This document shows, piece by piece, positions 7,418-14,746 of a DNA stretch of 64,000 bases. A model generated the notes under the pieces. It was not told the DNA's origin, ran no database searches, and was given only the letters and a program-made list of their open reading frames with translations. The position numbers were made by a program, and so were the translations under genes. The stretch is from VRUE01 sp963817905 (lineage in GTDB: Bacteria; Actinomycetota; Thermoleophilia; Solirubrobacterales; 70-9): contig CAWFPS010000001.1 of NCBI GenBank assembly GCA_963817905.1, positions 245,846 to 309,845 on the forward strand, in the 5' to 3' direction. Every line of letters starts with the position of its first letter. The first letter of the stretch is position 1.

Positions 7418-9060
7418 CAGCCACCGCCCACTGCCGTGGTTCCCCGAGCAAACAGGAAGCCGCAGCCGACGATGAAGGCCAAGAGGATGAAGGGCCGAAC
7501 GTAGGACATCACCGTTTCCGAGGTGGTCCCACAGAGCCCGAGTTCGAAGTCGCCACCGATGCCCGTAGGCACCGCAGCATGCGGGCACACGCCAGTCGTG
7601 TTGAACTGCCCGAAGGCTTCACCGAGCCAGCAGAAGAGCCCGAACGGGAAGACCCCGCACGGTTTGAGGCCGCTCAACGGACTGGCGTCGATGGAGTCGA
7701 GCCCCGGGGGCGACCAGGCGCCCGCAGGCGCCGGAGCATCAGCAGGGTTCACCCAGATTTTGACCGCATGTTCACCTTTTGGGTCGAACCGATGTTTGGA
7801 GTCCGGACTGGTTTTGCTGACCGCATCCGGACCGACCGAGGGATCAATCGCCGCATCGCCGAGCGTGCCCACGTCAGGCAAGAAGATCGGCGCAAGACGT
7901 TTTTTGTATTCCTCCTCGTCCTCCCCCTCGCCATCGGACCCACCCGATTTGTCGGGCGCCGGTACGTACTCGGGCATATCTTCAACACCCGGGTTAGTCA
8001 CCACAACGATTTCGGACCCCGTCTCCACGTTGGTCCCCGGCGGCGGGACAATTTCGATGATGCGTTCAGATTCTTTTTCGCGGCTTTTCTCAGGTTCCAG
8101 CTCTTCAAGCTCTTTGACCACCGCGTCTTCCCAGTCAAGCTCAGTGGTCTCCGGAACGAGTTCCAATTCTTCGAGTTCCACCAGGCAAGTGGCCCGCTTG
8201 GTGCCAACCTCACAGGTTTCCGGCACCGTGACTTCCGTTTTGTAGGGGTCAGCCACTTTGGACCCTTCGATCTCGGAGGCAATCTTTTCCCCGACACGAC
8301 CCGCCGCATCTCCTTCGTGGCCTTCCAACTGAGCCGCCGTTTCCTCGGACCAGTTAGACGGCGCTTCGTAACCATTTTCGAAGCGGCCCGTCGCGTCCGG
8401 CGCCGTGCCCACTTCTCGGTTCTCCATCGAGGATCTCCAGAGCGTCACCTCTGTGTACGGTTCCGATCCTTCGCAGGTTTTTTTGTTGACAACGATGTAC
8501 GCGGTCAGACCGGTCGGCGCCGCCCAGTGCGACGAGCATTTGTTGGCGCCATAGCCTTCCGTCGCGTGGACGTAGGACGAACTGCTGAAGTTCCAGTACC
8601 AGGCGTATTCAGGGCCGCCGCTGTAGCCAGGCTGCGAGAATTTCCAGCCCTTACCCTCGGGGTAGGCTTCGGCGTCTGGCTCAGCCGGGTCGGCAGTGAG
8701 CGAATCGAAGGTCAGACATTCTTCCCAGATCGCGAAGATGTTGCAAAGAGCAGTCCCAACGCCCGCGCCGACGCCGAAGGCGAGGACACCAGGTCCCAGT
8801 GCCGGGAGAATGCCACCCCCCTCCAGGACCCCGGCCGCAGCGCCCGCCTCCTCTGCACCACCGTAGACCGCTGCCTCACCGACATTCTCCGCGAGGAACG
8901 TCGGTTTCTCCAGGATCGATTTCGCAGGTGCCGTGAGATCCCCTGCTCCATCGAGAACGCTTTCCTCACCGATGAACGCCCCGGCCGGGGCGGCAGTCGC
9001 CAGGCTGACCACCAGGGTTGCCAGCAACAAGGCGACTGCCGCTCCGAGCGCGGGGATCAG
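7417..9060 (-). CDS. pIII-like adsorption/minor coat protein
   Basis: A protein of about 547 residues: a hydrophobic signal segment with an Ala-rich cleavage zone near LATAAPAGA, a long low-homology exterior, a Glu-rich coiled region, a stretch resembling a PASTA repeat (VPPPGTNVETGSEIVVVT, about residues 330-350), a Cys-containing C-terminal domain, and a terminal membrane helix (ILLAFIVGCGFLFARG). This is the layout of filamentous phage receptor-binding pIII. The start is uncertain: the frame has no ATG/GTG/TTG just upstream of the signal segment. CTG at 9060, which overlaps the coat protein stop, is used; TTG at 9030 would lose much of the signal. Confidence 0.72.
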   Translation of the reverse strand: MIPALGAAVALLLATLVVSLATAAPAGAFIGEESVLDGAGDLTAPAKSILEKPTFLAENVGEAAVYGGAEEAGAAAGVLEGGGILPALGPGVLAFGVGAGVGTALCNIFAIWEECLTFDSLTADPAEPDAEAYPEGKGWKFSQPGYSGGPEYAWYWNFSSSSYVHATEGYGANKCSSHWAAPTGLTAYIVVNKKTCEGSEPYTEVTLWRSSMENREVGTAPDATGRFENGYEAPSNWSEETAAQLEGHEGDAAGRVGEKIASEIEGSKVADPYKTEVTVPETCEVGTKRATCLVELEELELVPETTELDWEDAVVKELEELEPEKSREKESERIIEIVPPPGTNVETGSEIVVVTNPGVEDMPEYVPAPDKSGGSDGEGEDEEEYKKRLAPIFLPDVGTLGDAAIDPSVGPDAVSKTSPDSKHRFDPKGEHAVKIWVNPADAPAPAGAWSPPGLDSIDASPLSGLKPCGVFPFGLFCWLGEAFGQFNTTGVCPHAAVPTGIGGDFELGLCGTTSETVMSYVRPFILLAFIVGCGFLFARGTTAVGGG

Positions 9061-9299
9061 GCCGAGGCGCCTCTGGCCCGCTTCTGGATCCAGCGGATCA
9101 CGAAGCCGACCACGAAGATCACCGCGACGAACCCCACGACGATCGGCAGGGCAGTTTCCAACTGACCTTCCACCGGTTCGGTGAAGTCTTTCGCTTTGAC
9201 TTCGAGGCCTTCGGCCGACGCCGTCCCGACGAGCGAGAGAGCGAAGACCGCGACGGCAAGCGCCATCAGCGACATCTTGCTGAGCATTGACTTGAACAT
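9057..9299 (-). CDS. Major coat protein (pVIII-like)
   Basis: An 80-residue precursor with a signal peptide of 29 residues (cleavage after TASA), giving a mature protein of about 51 residues: amphipathic acidic N-terminus (EGLEVKAKDFTEP), membrane helix (about 49-67) and basic C-terminus (RWIQKRARG). This is the textbook layout of inovirus pVIII. It has its own strong ribosome-binding site GAGAGGTGG a few bases before ATG 9299, unlike its coupled neighbours, consistent with high expression. Confidence 0.85.
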   Translation of the reverse strand: MFKSMLSKMSLMALAVAVFALSLVGTASAEGLEVKAKDFTEPVEGQLETALPIVVGFVAVIFVVGFVIRWIQKRARGASA

Positions 9300-9335
9300 G
9301 TTTCACCACCTCTCTGTTTCGCCGGGCCTCCACAG

Positions 9336-9476
9336 CTAGAGGCTGCCCCGCATGGTTTTCACGATCCAGTTCAACACCAGCGTGGCGCCGATGGCGAACA
9401 GTGCTGCGAAGACAATGAGTTCCAGGCCAAGCCCGAAGGCTTCAAAGTCCGGAGCGGCTTCGACAAGCGCGAGCAT
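9336..9476 (-). CDS. 46-aa coat-like membrane peptide without signal
   Basis: A 46-residue ORF with acidic N-terminus (EAAPDFEAFG), one membrane helix (about 19-38) and basic C-terminus (KTMRGSL): the same polarity as the mature major coat but no signal peptide. ATG 9476 overlaps the preceding stop (TGATG). It could be a second coat protein or a pVII/pIX-type end protein. The open frame is supported by exact coupling and by its profile. Confidence 0.68.
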   Translation of the reverse strand: MLALVEAAPDFEAFGLGLELIVFAALFAIGATLVLNWIVKTMRGSL

Positions 9477-9748
9477 CAGGTGACCTCCCCCGCCGACTCA
9501 GGGTCGGCGGTACAGCGAGCAGGTAGAGGTGATGAGAGAAGGCGTCCCTGCGAGGTGCGATAGAGGTGCGACTGCTCAGGGGACATGCCTCCAGCGCCCC
9601 CCTCGCCGGGGCGGCTGCACGACAAGCAGACCCACCGCCCTAGGAACGGGCGGTGAGACAAGAACCACTGGCAAGCCGAGACAGCGAGCGAGACCGCCTC
9701 GAAGATCGCCACGGTGACGAGAGCCGTGATCGCAACGGCCAGCAGCAT
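9476..9748 (-). CDS. 90-aa prophage membrane protein, unknown
   Basis: A 90-residue protein with an N-terminal hydrophobic helix (LLAVAITALVTVAIFEAVSL) and a polar Ser/Gly/Pro-rich remainder containing three Cys. ATG at 9748 overlaps the upstream stop (ATGA). No family recognised. It lies just before the coat genes, so it may be a minor virion or assembly protein. Confidence 0.6.
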   Translation of the reverse strand: MLLAVAITALVTVAIFEAVSLAVSACQWFLSHRPFLGRWVCLSCSRPGEGGAGGMSPEQSHLYRTSQGRLLSSPLPARCTADPESAGEVT

Positions 9749-10008
9749 CAACCCGCCACCTCCTCGACAATGCCGTCGGGGCGAAGAAAACAGCGCACGC
9801 CATCCTCCAGGCGCCGCAGAACCGCGAGGACGCCAGGTGGCGGGCCACCGACAACGCGATACGGACCTCCTACCTCGACCGCCCGAGGATCGCACTCGAA
9901 CACCAGCCGCTTCGGCGGCCAGTCCAGCACACCCTGTTCGACCAGGACCTCACGCCACACGCCCGAGCGGTCGAGGTAGCGACAGCCCTTTTCACCGCGG
10001 TGAAACAT
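9748..10008 (-). CDS. 86-aa prophage soluble protein, unknown
   Basis: An 86-residue soluble protein rich in Arg, Val and Gly (for example YLDRSGVWREVLVEQGV and GGPYRVVGGPPPGVLAVLRR). The beta-strand-like alternation would suit a small DNA- or protein-binding fold, but no motif is recognised. ATG at 10008 overlaps the preceding stop (ATGA), and its own stop overlaps the next start. Confidence 0.6.
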   Translation of the reverse strand: MFHRGEKGCRYLDRSGVWREVLVEQGVLDWPPKRLVFECDPRAVEVGGPYRVVGGPPPGVLAVLRRLEDGVRCFLRPDGIVEEVAG

Positions 10009-10589
10009 CAGCCACCGCCCTTGCGAACGGCAGCCACGAGGACATAGGCGATGAAGCCGCCGACCGCAGTGCCAAGCATCAGGTACAGAGCGGTCTTGAG
10101 CGCCTGTCCAGAAGCGTCGATGTGACTGGCCAGTTCGGCGGACTGCACTTCGCCGAGTTCGTCACCAGTGACCGTAACCGGGCACGGAGAGCCGCAGGAG
10201 GCTTCCACCAGCGCCGTGAGCTTGGCACTGGTCAACGCCGCCTGACCTTCGGATTCAACGAGCTGGGCGACCGCCCACCAGAGCCGTTCCCCAACCAGGT
10301 CGGACCGGTCAGCAAGCGCCCTGCAGATGCCAGCGAGATCGATCCGCGTCGCGCGAAGCTCGACCACTTCGTCGGAATACTCTTCTTCGGCAGAGGAGAG
10401 CGCTTCGGGAGCCTCCGGACAGCCATGCAGCGCCGGTTCGACCGCTGGCAAGGTGGCCGTCGATTCCGGAGGTTCGTAAGGTGCCGGTTCGTCAGCCCGC
10501 GCGGAAGCCGCGCCCGCCACTGAGAAACAGCAGCAGAGCGCGGACAGCGCGAGCAGAGAGGAGCCGACGCGTGCGGTATGAGAGCCCAT
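10008..10589 (-). CDS. Prophage secreted protein with C-terminal anchor
   Basis: A 193-residue protein with a signal peptide (about residues 1-33, ending near AASARA), an exterior part with four Cys (ALHGC, AGIC, CGSPC) that could form two disulfides, and a C-terminal membrane helix with basic end (LGTAVGGFIAYVLVAAVRKGGG, roughly 168-193). This is a type I virion-protein topology like pIII but much smaller. It may be a second minor coat protein. Stop overlaps the next ATG. Confidence 0.65.
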   Translation of the reverse strand: MGSHTARVGSSLLALSALCCCFSVAGAASARADEPAPYEPPESTATLPAVEPALHGCPEAPEALSSAEEEYSDEVVELRATRIDLAGICRALADRSDLVGERLWWAVAQLVESEGQAALTSAKLTALVEASCGSPCPVTVTGDELGEVQSAELASHIDASGQALKTALYLMLGTAVGGFIAYVLVAAVRKGGG

Positions 10590-10607
10590 GAGCGAACCCC
10601 ATGCCGA

Positions 10608-10982
10608 CTACGCCGCCGCTTTCCCGGCCCCGCCTTTGGCTTTCCCGGCGAACGCCTCCGCCGGTGCCGGCTCGAAGTCCAACACCTTGAGCTTGTGCTG
10701 CTTGGCCGCCGAGGAGTAGGTCCGACCCGCATCCTCGCGGTCCTGGCGCTGAACGACCCGCTCCACCTCTTCGACCTGCATGACCACGGTCACCGCCTCG
10801 AACTTCGCGGGTCGGTGATCGCCGGGGATGCCCCTCTCCATCAGAACAGTCACAGCCCGAGGATCGCGCTCCGTGGCCTCGTCGAAGTAGGTGAAAGTTT
10901 CGTTCGGCGGCTGGCCGTCCGGAGCTTTCGGGAAATCGGTCTCCTGGAACGACAGCGCGGTAACAACGGCCTTGGCGATCAT
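10608..10982 (-). CDS. First prophage gene; candidate ssDNA-binding protein
   Basis: A 124-residue soluble protein with a beta-rich core (AVTVLMERGIP, FEAVTVVMQVEEVERVV) and a basic Ala/Lys/Gly tail (AGKAKGGAGKAAA). ATG 10982 follows CACGGGGGTAAAGAG. It is the promoter-proximal gene after the hairpin-rich intergenic region. Inoviruses often carry a gene V-type ssDNA-binding protein of this size; size, basic tail and position fit, but there is no diagnostic motif. Confidence 0.6.
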   Translation of the reverse strand: MIAKAVVTALSFQETDFPKAPDGQPPNETFTYFDEATERDPRAVTVLMERGIPGDHRPAKFEAVTVVMQVEEVERVVQRQDREDAGRTYSSAAKQHKLKVLDFEPAPAEAFAGKAKGGAGKAAA

Positions 10983-11004
10983 CTCTTTACCCCCGTGGGT
11001 CGGA

Positions 11005-11109
11005 GGATCACCTAGAGCGGGAAGCAGCCCACGGAGGAGGGCCGACGAGATAGGCCGACCCTGATCCCGGGTTTCTGACGACCCGGCTGCTTCCCGCTCT
11101 AGGTGATCC
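11005..11109. repeat. Perfect 25-bp inverted repeat in the prophage intergenic region
   Basis: GGATCACCTAGAGCGGGAAG... (11005-11029) is exactly complementary to 11085-11109, with a 55-nt loop that contains a further CCGGGT/ACCCGG stem (11067-11072 with 11081-11086). As ssDNA this would fold into a very stable branched hairpin. In filamentous phages such intergenic hairpins are packaging signals or strand origins. It is the only large non-coding stretch in the element. Confidence 0.85.
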
Positions 11110-11112
11110 GTT

Positions 11113-11126
11113 GGCGTAGAACACTT
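11113..11126 (+). repeat. 14-nt direct repeat, right copy
   Basis: GGCGTAGAACACTT, identical to 4382-4395. TGGCGT at 11112-11117 can pair with ACGCCA at 11145-11150, so the repeat again sits at a hairpin. It is next to the 25-bp inverted repeat; together they make the best candidate origin region. Confidence 0.6.
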
Positions 11127-11196
11127 CGGGGAGGAAGCGAACAGACGCCACCGGACGGAAAAACGATCACCTGAGCGGATGCCATATCACAGCCGA

Positions 11197-11224
11197 GGGG
11201 ACGGGAACCACCATTATCGTGCGT
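11197..11224 (-). other. Right prophage junction (attR) with degenerate XerD arm
   Basis: Read on minus: ACGCACGATAA, TGGTGG, then TTCCCGTCCCC. The first arm and centre match the left junction with one change; the last arm does not resemble a XerD half-site. The outside part overlaps the stop codon of the methyltransferase gene. The degenerate arm should therefore be phage-derived, as in CTXphi-type attP. Confidence 0.78.
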
Positions 11225-11862
11225 TAGGCGGGCAGGATCGCGGTGCCTCGGACCAGCGGCCTGACCAGCGGCGGCGATTTCGGCAGCTCGCCCTGCTCGA
11301 CCTTCTCGACCTCGAACGGGGCCGCTTCGATCGCGGCGACGGTGTCGCGGTTGCAGTGGCAGCCGTCGACGAGGAAGCGCCACGGCTTTTCGAGGCGGTC
11401 CTGCCAGCGGGCCAGGCCGGGGTCCTCCGCCCGGACATGCTCGACGAAGAGCAGCTTGCCGCCAGGCTTGAGCACCCGTGCAGCCTCGGCGAGCGCTGCC
11501 GCCGGGTCGGGCACTGTGCAGAGCACCAGGGTGAAGACGGCGGTGTCGAAGCTGTCGTCTCCGAAGGGCAGGCTCTCGGCCGGCGCCTGCACGACCTCAA
11601 GGCCACCTCCCTCAACGACCTTCTCCCGCAGGCGCTTGATCATGTGCGGATCGGGCTCGGCGAGCACCAGCTCGGTGACCGCGGCTGGAAAGAGGTCGCG
11701 GTTCACCCCGGTCCCGGCACCGAGGTCGATCGTCCTGCCGACGGCCGCGCTCAGAACCTCGCGCCGCATCTCCCGCAGGCCAGCCTCCTCGGTCGACTTC
11801 AGCCCGCGGTCATACAGCGCCGCAAACGCCCGACCCCAAGTCGCGTCGTAAATCCGCCCCAT
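11224..11862 (-). CDS. UbiE-like SAM-dependent methyltransferase
   Basis: A 212-residue class I methyltransferase. Motif I is TIDLGAGTGVNRDL (about 44-57), strand 2 ends in VLAEPDPHM, motif II is SFDTAVFTLVLCTVPD, and post-III is VLKPGGKLLFVEHV. This matches the UbiE/phospholipid methyltransferase-like group common in actinobacteria. ATG at 11862 is used. Its TAA stop touches the right prophage junction, so it is the first chromosomal gene on that side of the dif-like site. Substrate unknown. Confidence 0.85.
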   Translation of the reverse strand: MGRIYDATWGRAFAALYDRGLKSTEEAGLREMRREVLSAAVGRTIDLGAGTGVNRDLFPAAVTELVLAEPDPHMIKRLREKVVEGGGLEVVQAPAESLPFGDDSFDTAVFTLVLCTVPDPAAALAEAARVLKPGGKLLFVEHVRAEDPGLARWQDRLEKPWRFLVDGCHCNRDTVAAIEAAPFEVEKVEQGELPKSPPLVRPLVRGTAILPA

Positions 11863-11924
11863 CTCAACCGCCGCCGGGACTCGAAGTCGTGAATAGCATC
11901 GCTTTGCGTCCCGTCGGCACCGGT

Positions 11925-12800
11925 TTAAGCAGCTTCGCGCTCGGCGGCCGCGGGGTCCTTGCCGGCGCTGGTTGCTGCTGCTCGCTGCTCGTAGGCCCGG
12001 CGGGCGCCGTGGTCGACCTCGGTCATCAGCTTGTCGACCTTCATCAGGCGGCCGAGGGCCTCGCGGGCGCCGCGTGGCAGCAGCGAGACGATCTTGAAGA
12101 AGGCGCCGTTCTCGCGCGGCACCCAGACGTCGAAACGCGGCACTTCCAGCGCGTCGACGATCTCGTCGGCGACATCGGAGGCCTCGACCGGCTTGATCAG
12201 CCTCTGCCCCACGCCGGAGGTGAGCTCGGTGTTGACCACGGTCGGCATCACGCAGGCGATCTCGATGCCGCTGCCGCGCAGCTCGGCCCGCGCCGCCTCG
12301 CTGATTCCGACCACGGCGTGCTTGGTGCCGGAGTAGGTGGCGATGCCGGGGAAGCCGCCCTTGCCCGCCTGCGAGGCGAGGTTGACGATGTGGCCGCGCC
12401 CGCGGGGCTGGAAGCGCTCGATCGCCAGCTGCATGCCGACGATCACGCCGTAGACGTTGATCTCGAGCTGGCGCTTGATCGAGTCGTCGCTCTCCTCGGC
12501 GAACGGCGTCACCGGCATGATCCCGGCGTTGTTGACGACCACGTCGAGCGGTCCCAGCTCGCGCTCGGCGGCGTCGAGAAAGGAGGCGAAGGAGGCGCGG
12601 TCGGTGACGTCGAGCGCCAGGGCGACGGTGCCGCCGCCCAGCTCCGCCGCTGTCGCCTCTGCCAGCTCGAGGTCGAGGTCTCCGATGGCGACGCGGCACC
12701 CCTTGCGAACGAGTGCGGTCGCGGTGGCCTTGCCGATTCCCCGGGCGCCGCCCGTGATCGCCACGACCTTGCCGCCGAGGGACTGCCGCTGCTTCGCCAT
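11925..12800 (-). CDS. Short-chain dehydrogenase/reductase
   Basis: A 291-residue classical SDR: dinucleotide motif TGGARGIGKA (about 16-25), NNAGIMP, active-site Tyr/Lys as YSGTKHA, and a C-terminal extension with a basic/Ala-rich tail. It oxidises or reduces a hydroxyl/carbonyl with NAD(P). ATG 12800 has a strong ribosome-binding site (GAGGAGGAGGT). It follows the thiolase gene by about 25 bases in the same direction, so the pair may act on fatty or sterol acyl substrates. Confidence 0.88.
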   Translation of the reverse strand: MAKQRQSLGGKVVAITGGARGIGKATATALVRKGCRVAIGDLDLELAEATAAELGGGTVALALDVTDRASFASFLDAAERELGPLDVVVNNAGIMPVTPFAEESDDSIKRQLEINVYGVIVGMQLAIERFQPRGRGHIVNLASQAGKGGFPGIATYSGTKHAVVGISEAARAELRGSGIEIACVMPTVVNTELTSGVGQRLIKPVEASDVADEIVDALEVPRFDVWVPRENGAFFKIVSLLPRGAREALGRLMKVDKLMTEVDHGARRAYEQRAAATSAGKDPAAAEREAA

Positions 12801-12823
12801 CGGTACCTCCTCCTCTGGCGGCC

Positions 12824-14017
12824 CTAGGCCGCCGGCTTGTAGACGGTGACCACGGCGGCGCCGCCGAGGCCGATGTTGTGCTGCAGGGCGGTCTTGGCGC
12901 CCTCGACCTGGCGCTTCTCGGCTTCCCCGCGCAGCTGCCAGGTCAGTTCGGAGCACTGCGCCAGCCCGGTCGCGCCCAGCGGGTGACCCTTGGAGATCAG
13001 CCCGCCGGAGGGGTTGACAACGACCTTGCCGCCGTAGGTGGTCGCCTCTTCCTCGACCAGCTTGTGCGCCTCGCCCTCGGCCGCGAATCCAAGCGCTTCA
13101 TAGGTGATCAGCTCGTTGGCGCTGAAGCAGTCGTGCAGCTCGCAGACGTCGACTTCCGCGGCGACAACGCCGGCCTCGGCGTAGGCCTCATCGGCGGCCT
13201 GCTTGGACATGTCGGAGCCGACGATCTTCATGCAGTCGGTGTCCTCGGCGAAGGTGGAGCCGAGGTCGGTGACCATCGACTGGCCGGCGATCTCGATCGC
13301 CTGGTCGCCAAGGCCGTGCTCTTCGACGTAGCGCTCGGAGGCGACGATCGCGCAGGCCGAGCCGTCGGAGGTGGGCGAGCACTGCAGCTTGGTCAACGGG
13401 TCGTGGATCATCCGCGCGCCCTTGATGTCCTCCAGCGAGTACTCGTCCTGGAACTGGGCGTAGGGGTTGTTGACCGAGTGCTTGTGGTTCTTCCAGCCGA
13501 TCCAGGCGTAGTGGTCGGGGTTGGAGCCGTACTTCTGCATGTGGTCGCGGCCGGCGTTGCCGAACATCTGCGGCGCCGGCGGCGAGGACTCGGGGTCGCG
13601 GATCTCGAACATCCGCATCGCGTGCTTGTCGAGCGCGTTGGTGCGGTCGGTGTACTTGACGCCGAGGCTGCCCGGCTCCATCTTCTCGAAGCCCAGCGCC
13701 AGCGCGCAATCGACGAGCCCGCCCTTGACCGCCTGCCGGGCCAGGAACAGCGCCGAGGAGCCGGTCGAGCAGTTGTTGTTGACGTTGACGACCGGGATTC
13801 CGGTCAGGCCGAGCTGGTAAAGCGCCCGCTGGCCGTAGGTCGAGTCGCCGTAGCAGTAGCCGGCGTAGGCCTGCTCGACGTCCTCGTAGGGAATCCCGGC
13901 GTCGGCGAGCGCCTTCTCCCCCGCCTCCTTGGCCCAGTCCGGGTAATCGCCCTCCTTGGTTCCGGGCTTCTCGAACTTGGTCATCCCGACCCCGATCACG
14001 AACGTGCGGTTGCTCAA
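12824..14017 (-). CDS. Thiolase / acetyl-CoA acetyltransferase family protein
   Basis: A 397-residue thiolase-fold protein. The nucleophile Cys is in NNNCSTGSSAL (C83), and the C-terminal catalytic loop reads SKGHPLGATG. The opening FVIGVGMTKFEKPG and spacing resemble the lipid-transfer/SCP-x-like thiolase branch, often found with SDRs in actinobacteria. The reaction would be thiolytic cleavage or condensation of acyl-CoA; substrate is not evident. Co-directional with the SDR. Confidence 0.88.
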   Translation of the reverse strand: MSNRTFVIGVGMTKFEKPGTKEGDYPDWAKEAGEKALADAGIPYEDVEQAYAGYCYGDSTYGQRALYQLGLTGIPVVNVNNNCSTGSSALFLARQAVKGGLVDCALALGFEKMEPGSLGVKYTDRTNALDKHAMRMFEIRDPESSPPAPQMFGNAGRDHMQKYGSNPDHYAWIGWKNHKHSVNNPYAQFQDEYSLEDIKGARMIHDPLTKLQCSPTSDGSACAIVASERYVEEHGLGDQAIEIAGQSMVTDLGSTFAEDTDCMKIVGSDMSKQAADEAYAEAGVVAAEVDVCELHDCFSANELITYEALGFAAEGEAHKLVEEEATTYGGKVVVNPSGGLISKGHPLGATGLAQCSELTWQLRGEAEKRQVEGAKTALQHNIGLGGAAVVTVYKPAA

Positions 14018-14133
14018 AGTCTCGCTCCTGTTCTCTCCCGCGTGCTGCGGCTTGGCTGGCTGGCCAAGAAATCTACCGGTTGAACGGCCCGAGCCACTGA
14101 AAGCGCTATTTTAGGATGGTCGATTAATCACTT

Positions 14134-14739
14134 ATGACCATCCCTATTCGAAGCCTGTTCGCCGCCCTCGCCGCATCCGCCGTTCTCGCCGGCCCGGCGG
14201 CGGCAAGTCCCGCCTGGGTGGTTGGCGGCTCCTTACTCGGCGGGACGGAAACGGTCCGAGGCCTGGCGATCGAAGGCCGCTTCGCCTTTACGGGCCTGAC
14301 CGTCACCTGCGAAGAAACCGAATTCGAAATGACGATTCACAATTTAGGTGGGGTCGGCAAAGGGGAAATCACCGCGTTTGGCTTCGATGAATGCTCAACA
14401 GACAGCACGGCCTGCACGGTCGAATCGATCGAAGCCGAAGACCTGCCCTGGCCGGCACGCCTGGTCACGGTCGGGAGCAACGACTACCTGGTGATCGAAG
14501 CCGTCTCGGTCGGGATCCTCTTCGGCGGCGAAGAATGCGTGCTCAACGAATACCTCGTCGAAATCGAGGGTTCGGCCGGTGGCTACTACGACAATGGCGG
14601 CGAAAACGCCAAATTCAGCCCCTGGAGCTTCACCGAAACCGGGACGGAACTGGAGGCGTTCGGCGGCGGGATCGAAGTCGAATCGATCGCCGTCTTCCAA
14701 TTCGAAACCGGGAGCACCGAATCGCTCCAGGTCGAGTAG
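14134..14739 (+). CDS. Secreted protein of unknown function
   Basis: A 201-residue protein with a signal peptide (about 1-25, ending GPAAASP) and a Glu/Gly/Thr-rich acidic beta-type mature part with five Cys (VTCEETEFE, FDECSTDSTACTVES, EECVLNEY). Codon use shifts to GAA for Glu compared with neighbours. No domain recognised. It stands alone, divergent from the thiolase and convergent with the next gene. Confidence 0.75.
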   Translation: MTIPIRSLFAALAASAVLAGPAAASPAWVVGGSLLGGTETVRGLAIEGRFAFTGLTVTCEETEFEMTIHNLGGVGKGEITAFGFDECSTDSTACTVESIEAEDLPWPARLVTVGSNDYLVIEAVSVGILFGGEECVLNEYLVEIEGSAGGYYDNGGENAKFSPWSFTETGTELEAFGGGIEVESIAVFQFETGSTESLQVE

Positions 14740-14746
14740 GCCGGGA

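Larger units (their letters stand above)
4261..11222 (-). mobile_element. Inovirus-like (filamentous ssDNA phage) prophage integrated at dif
   Basis: The element is bounded by a 17-bp direct repeat (4261-4277 and 11206-11222) that is the XerC arm plus centre of a dif-like site. One repeat unit to the next is 6,945 bp, a normal inovirus genome size. All 15 predicted genes are on minus and mostly overlap by 4 bases. Hallmarks are a Zot/pI ATPase, a rolling-circle Rep, a short coat protein with signal peptide and basic C-terminus, a large pIII-like protein followed by a pVI-like protein, and a hairpin-rich intergenic region. No integrase, transposase or secretin gene is seen. Confidence 0.88.

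Noticed and set aside
11099..11183. 28-residue open frame upstream of the first prophage gene
   Set aside because: It overlaps the 25-bp inverted repeat and the 14-mer and has no ribosome-binding site; the non-coding reading is more likely.
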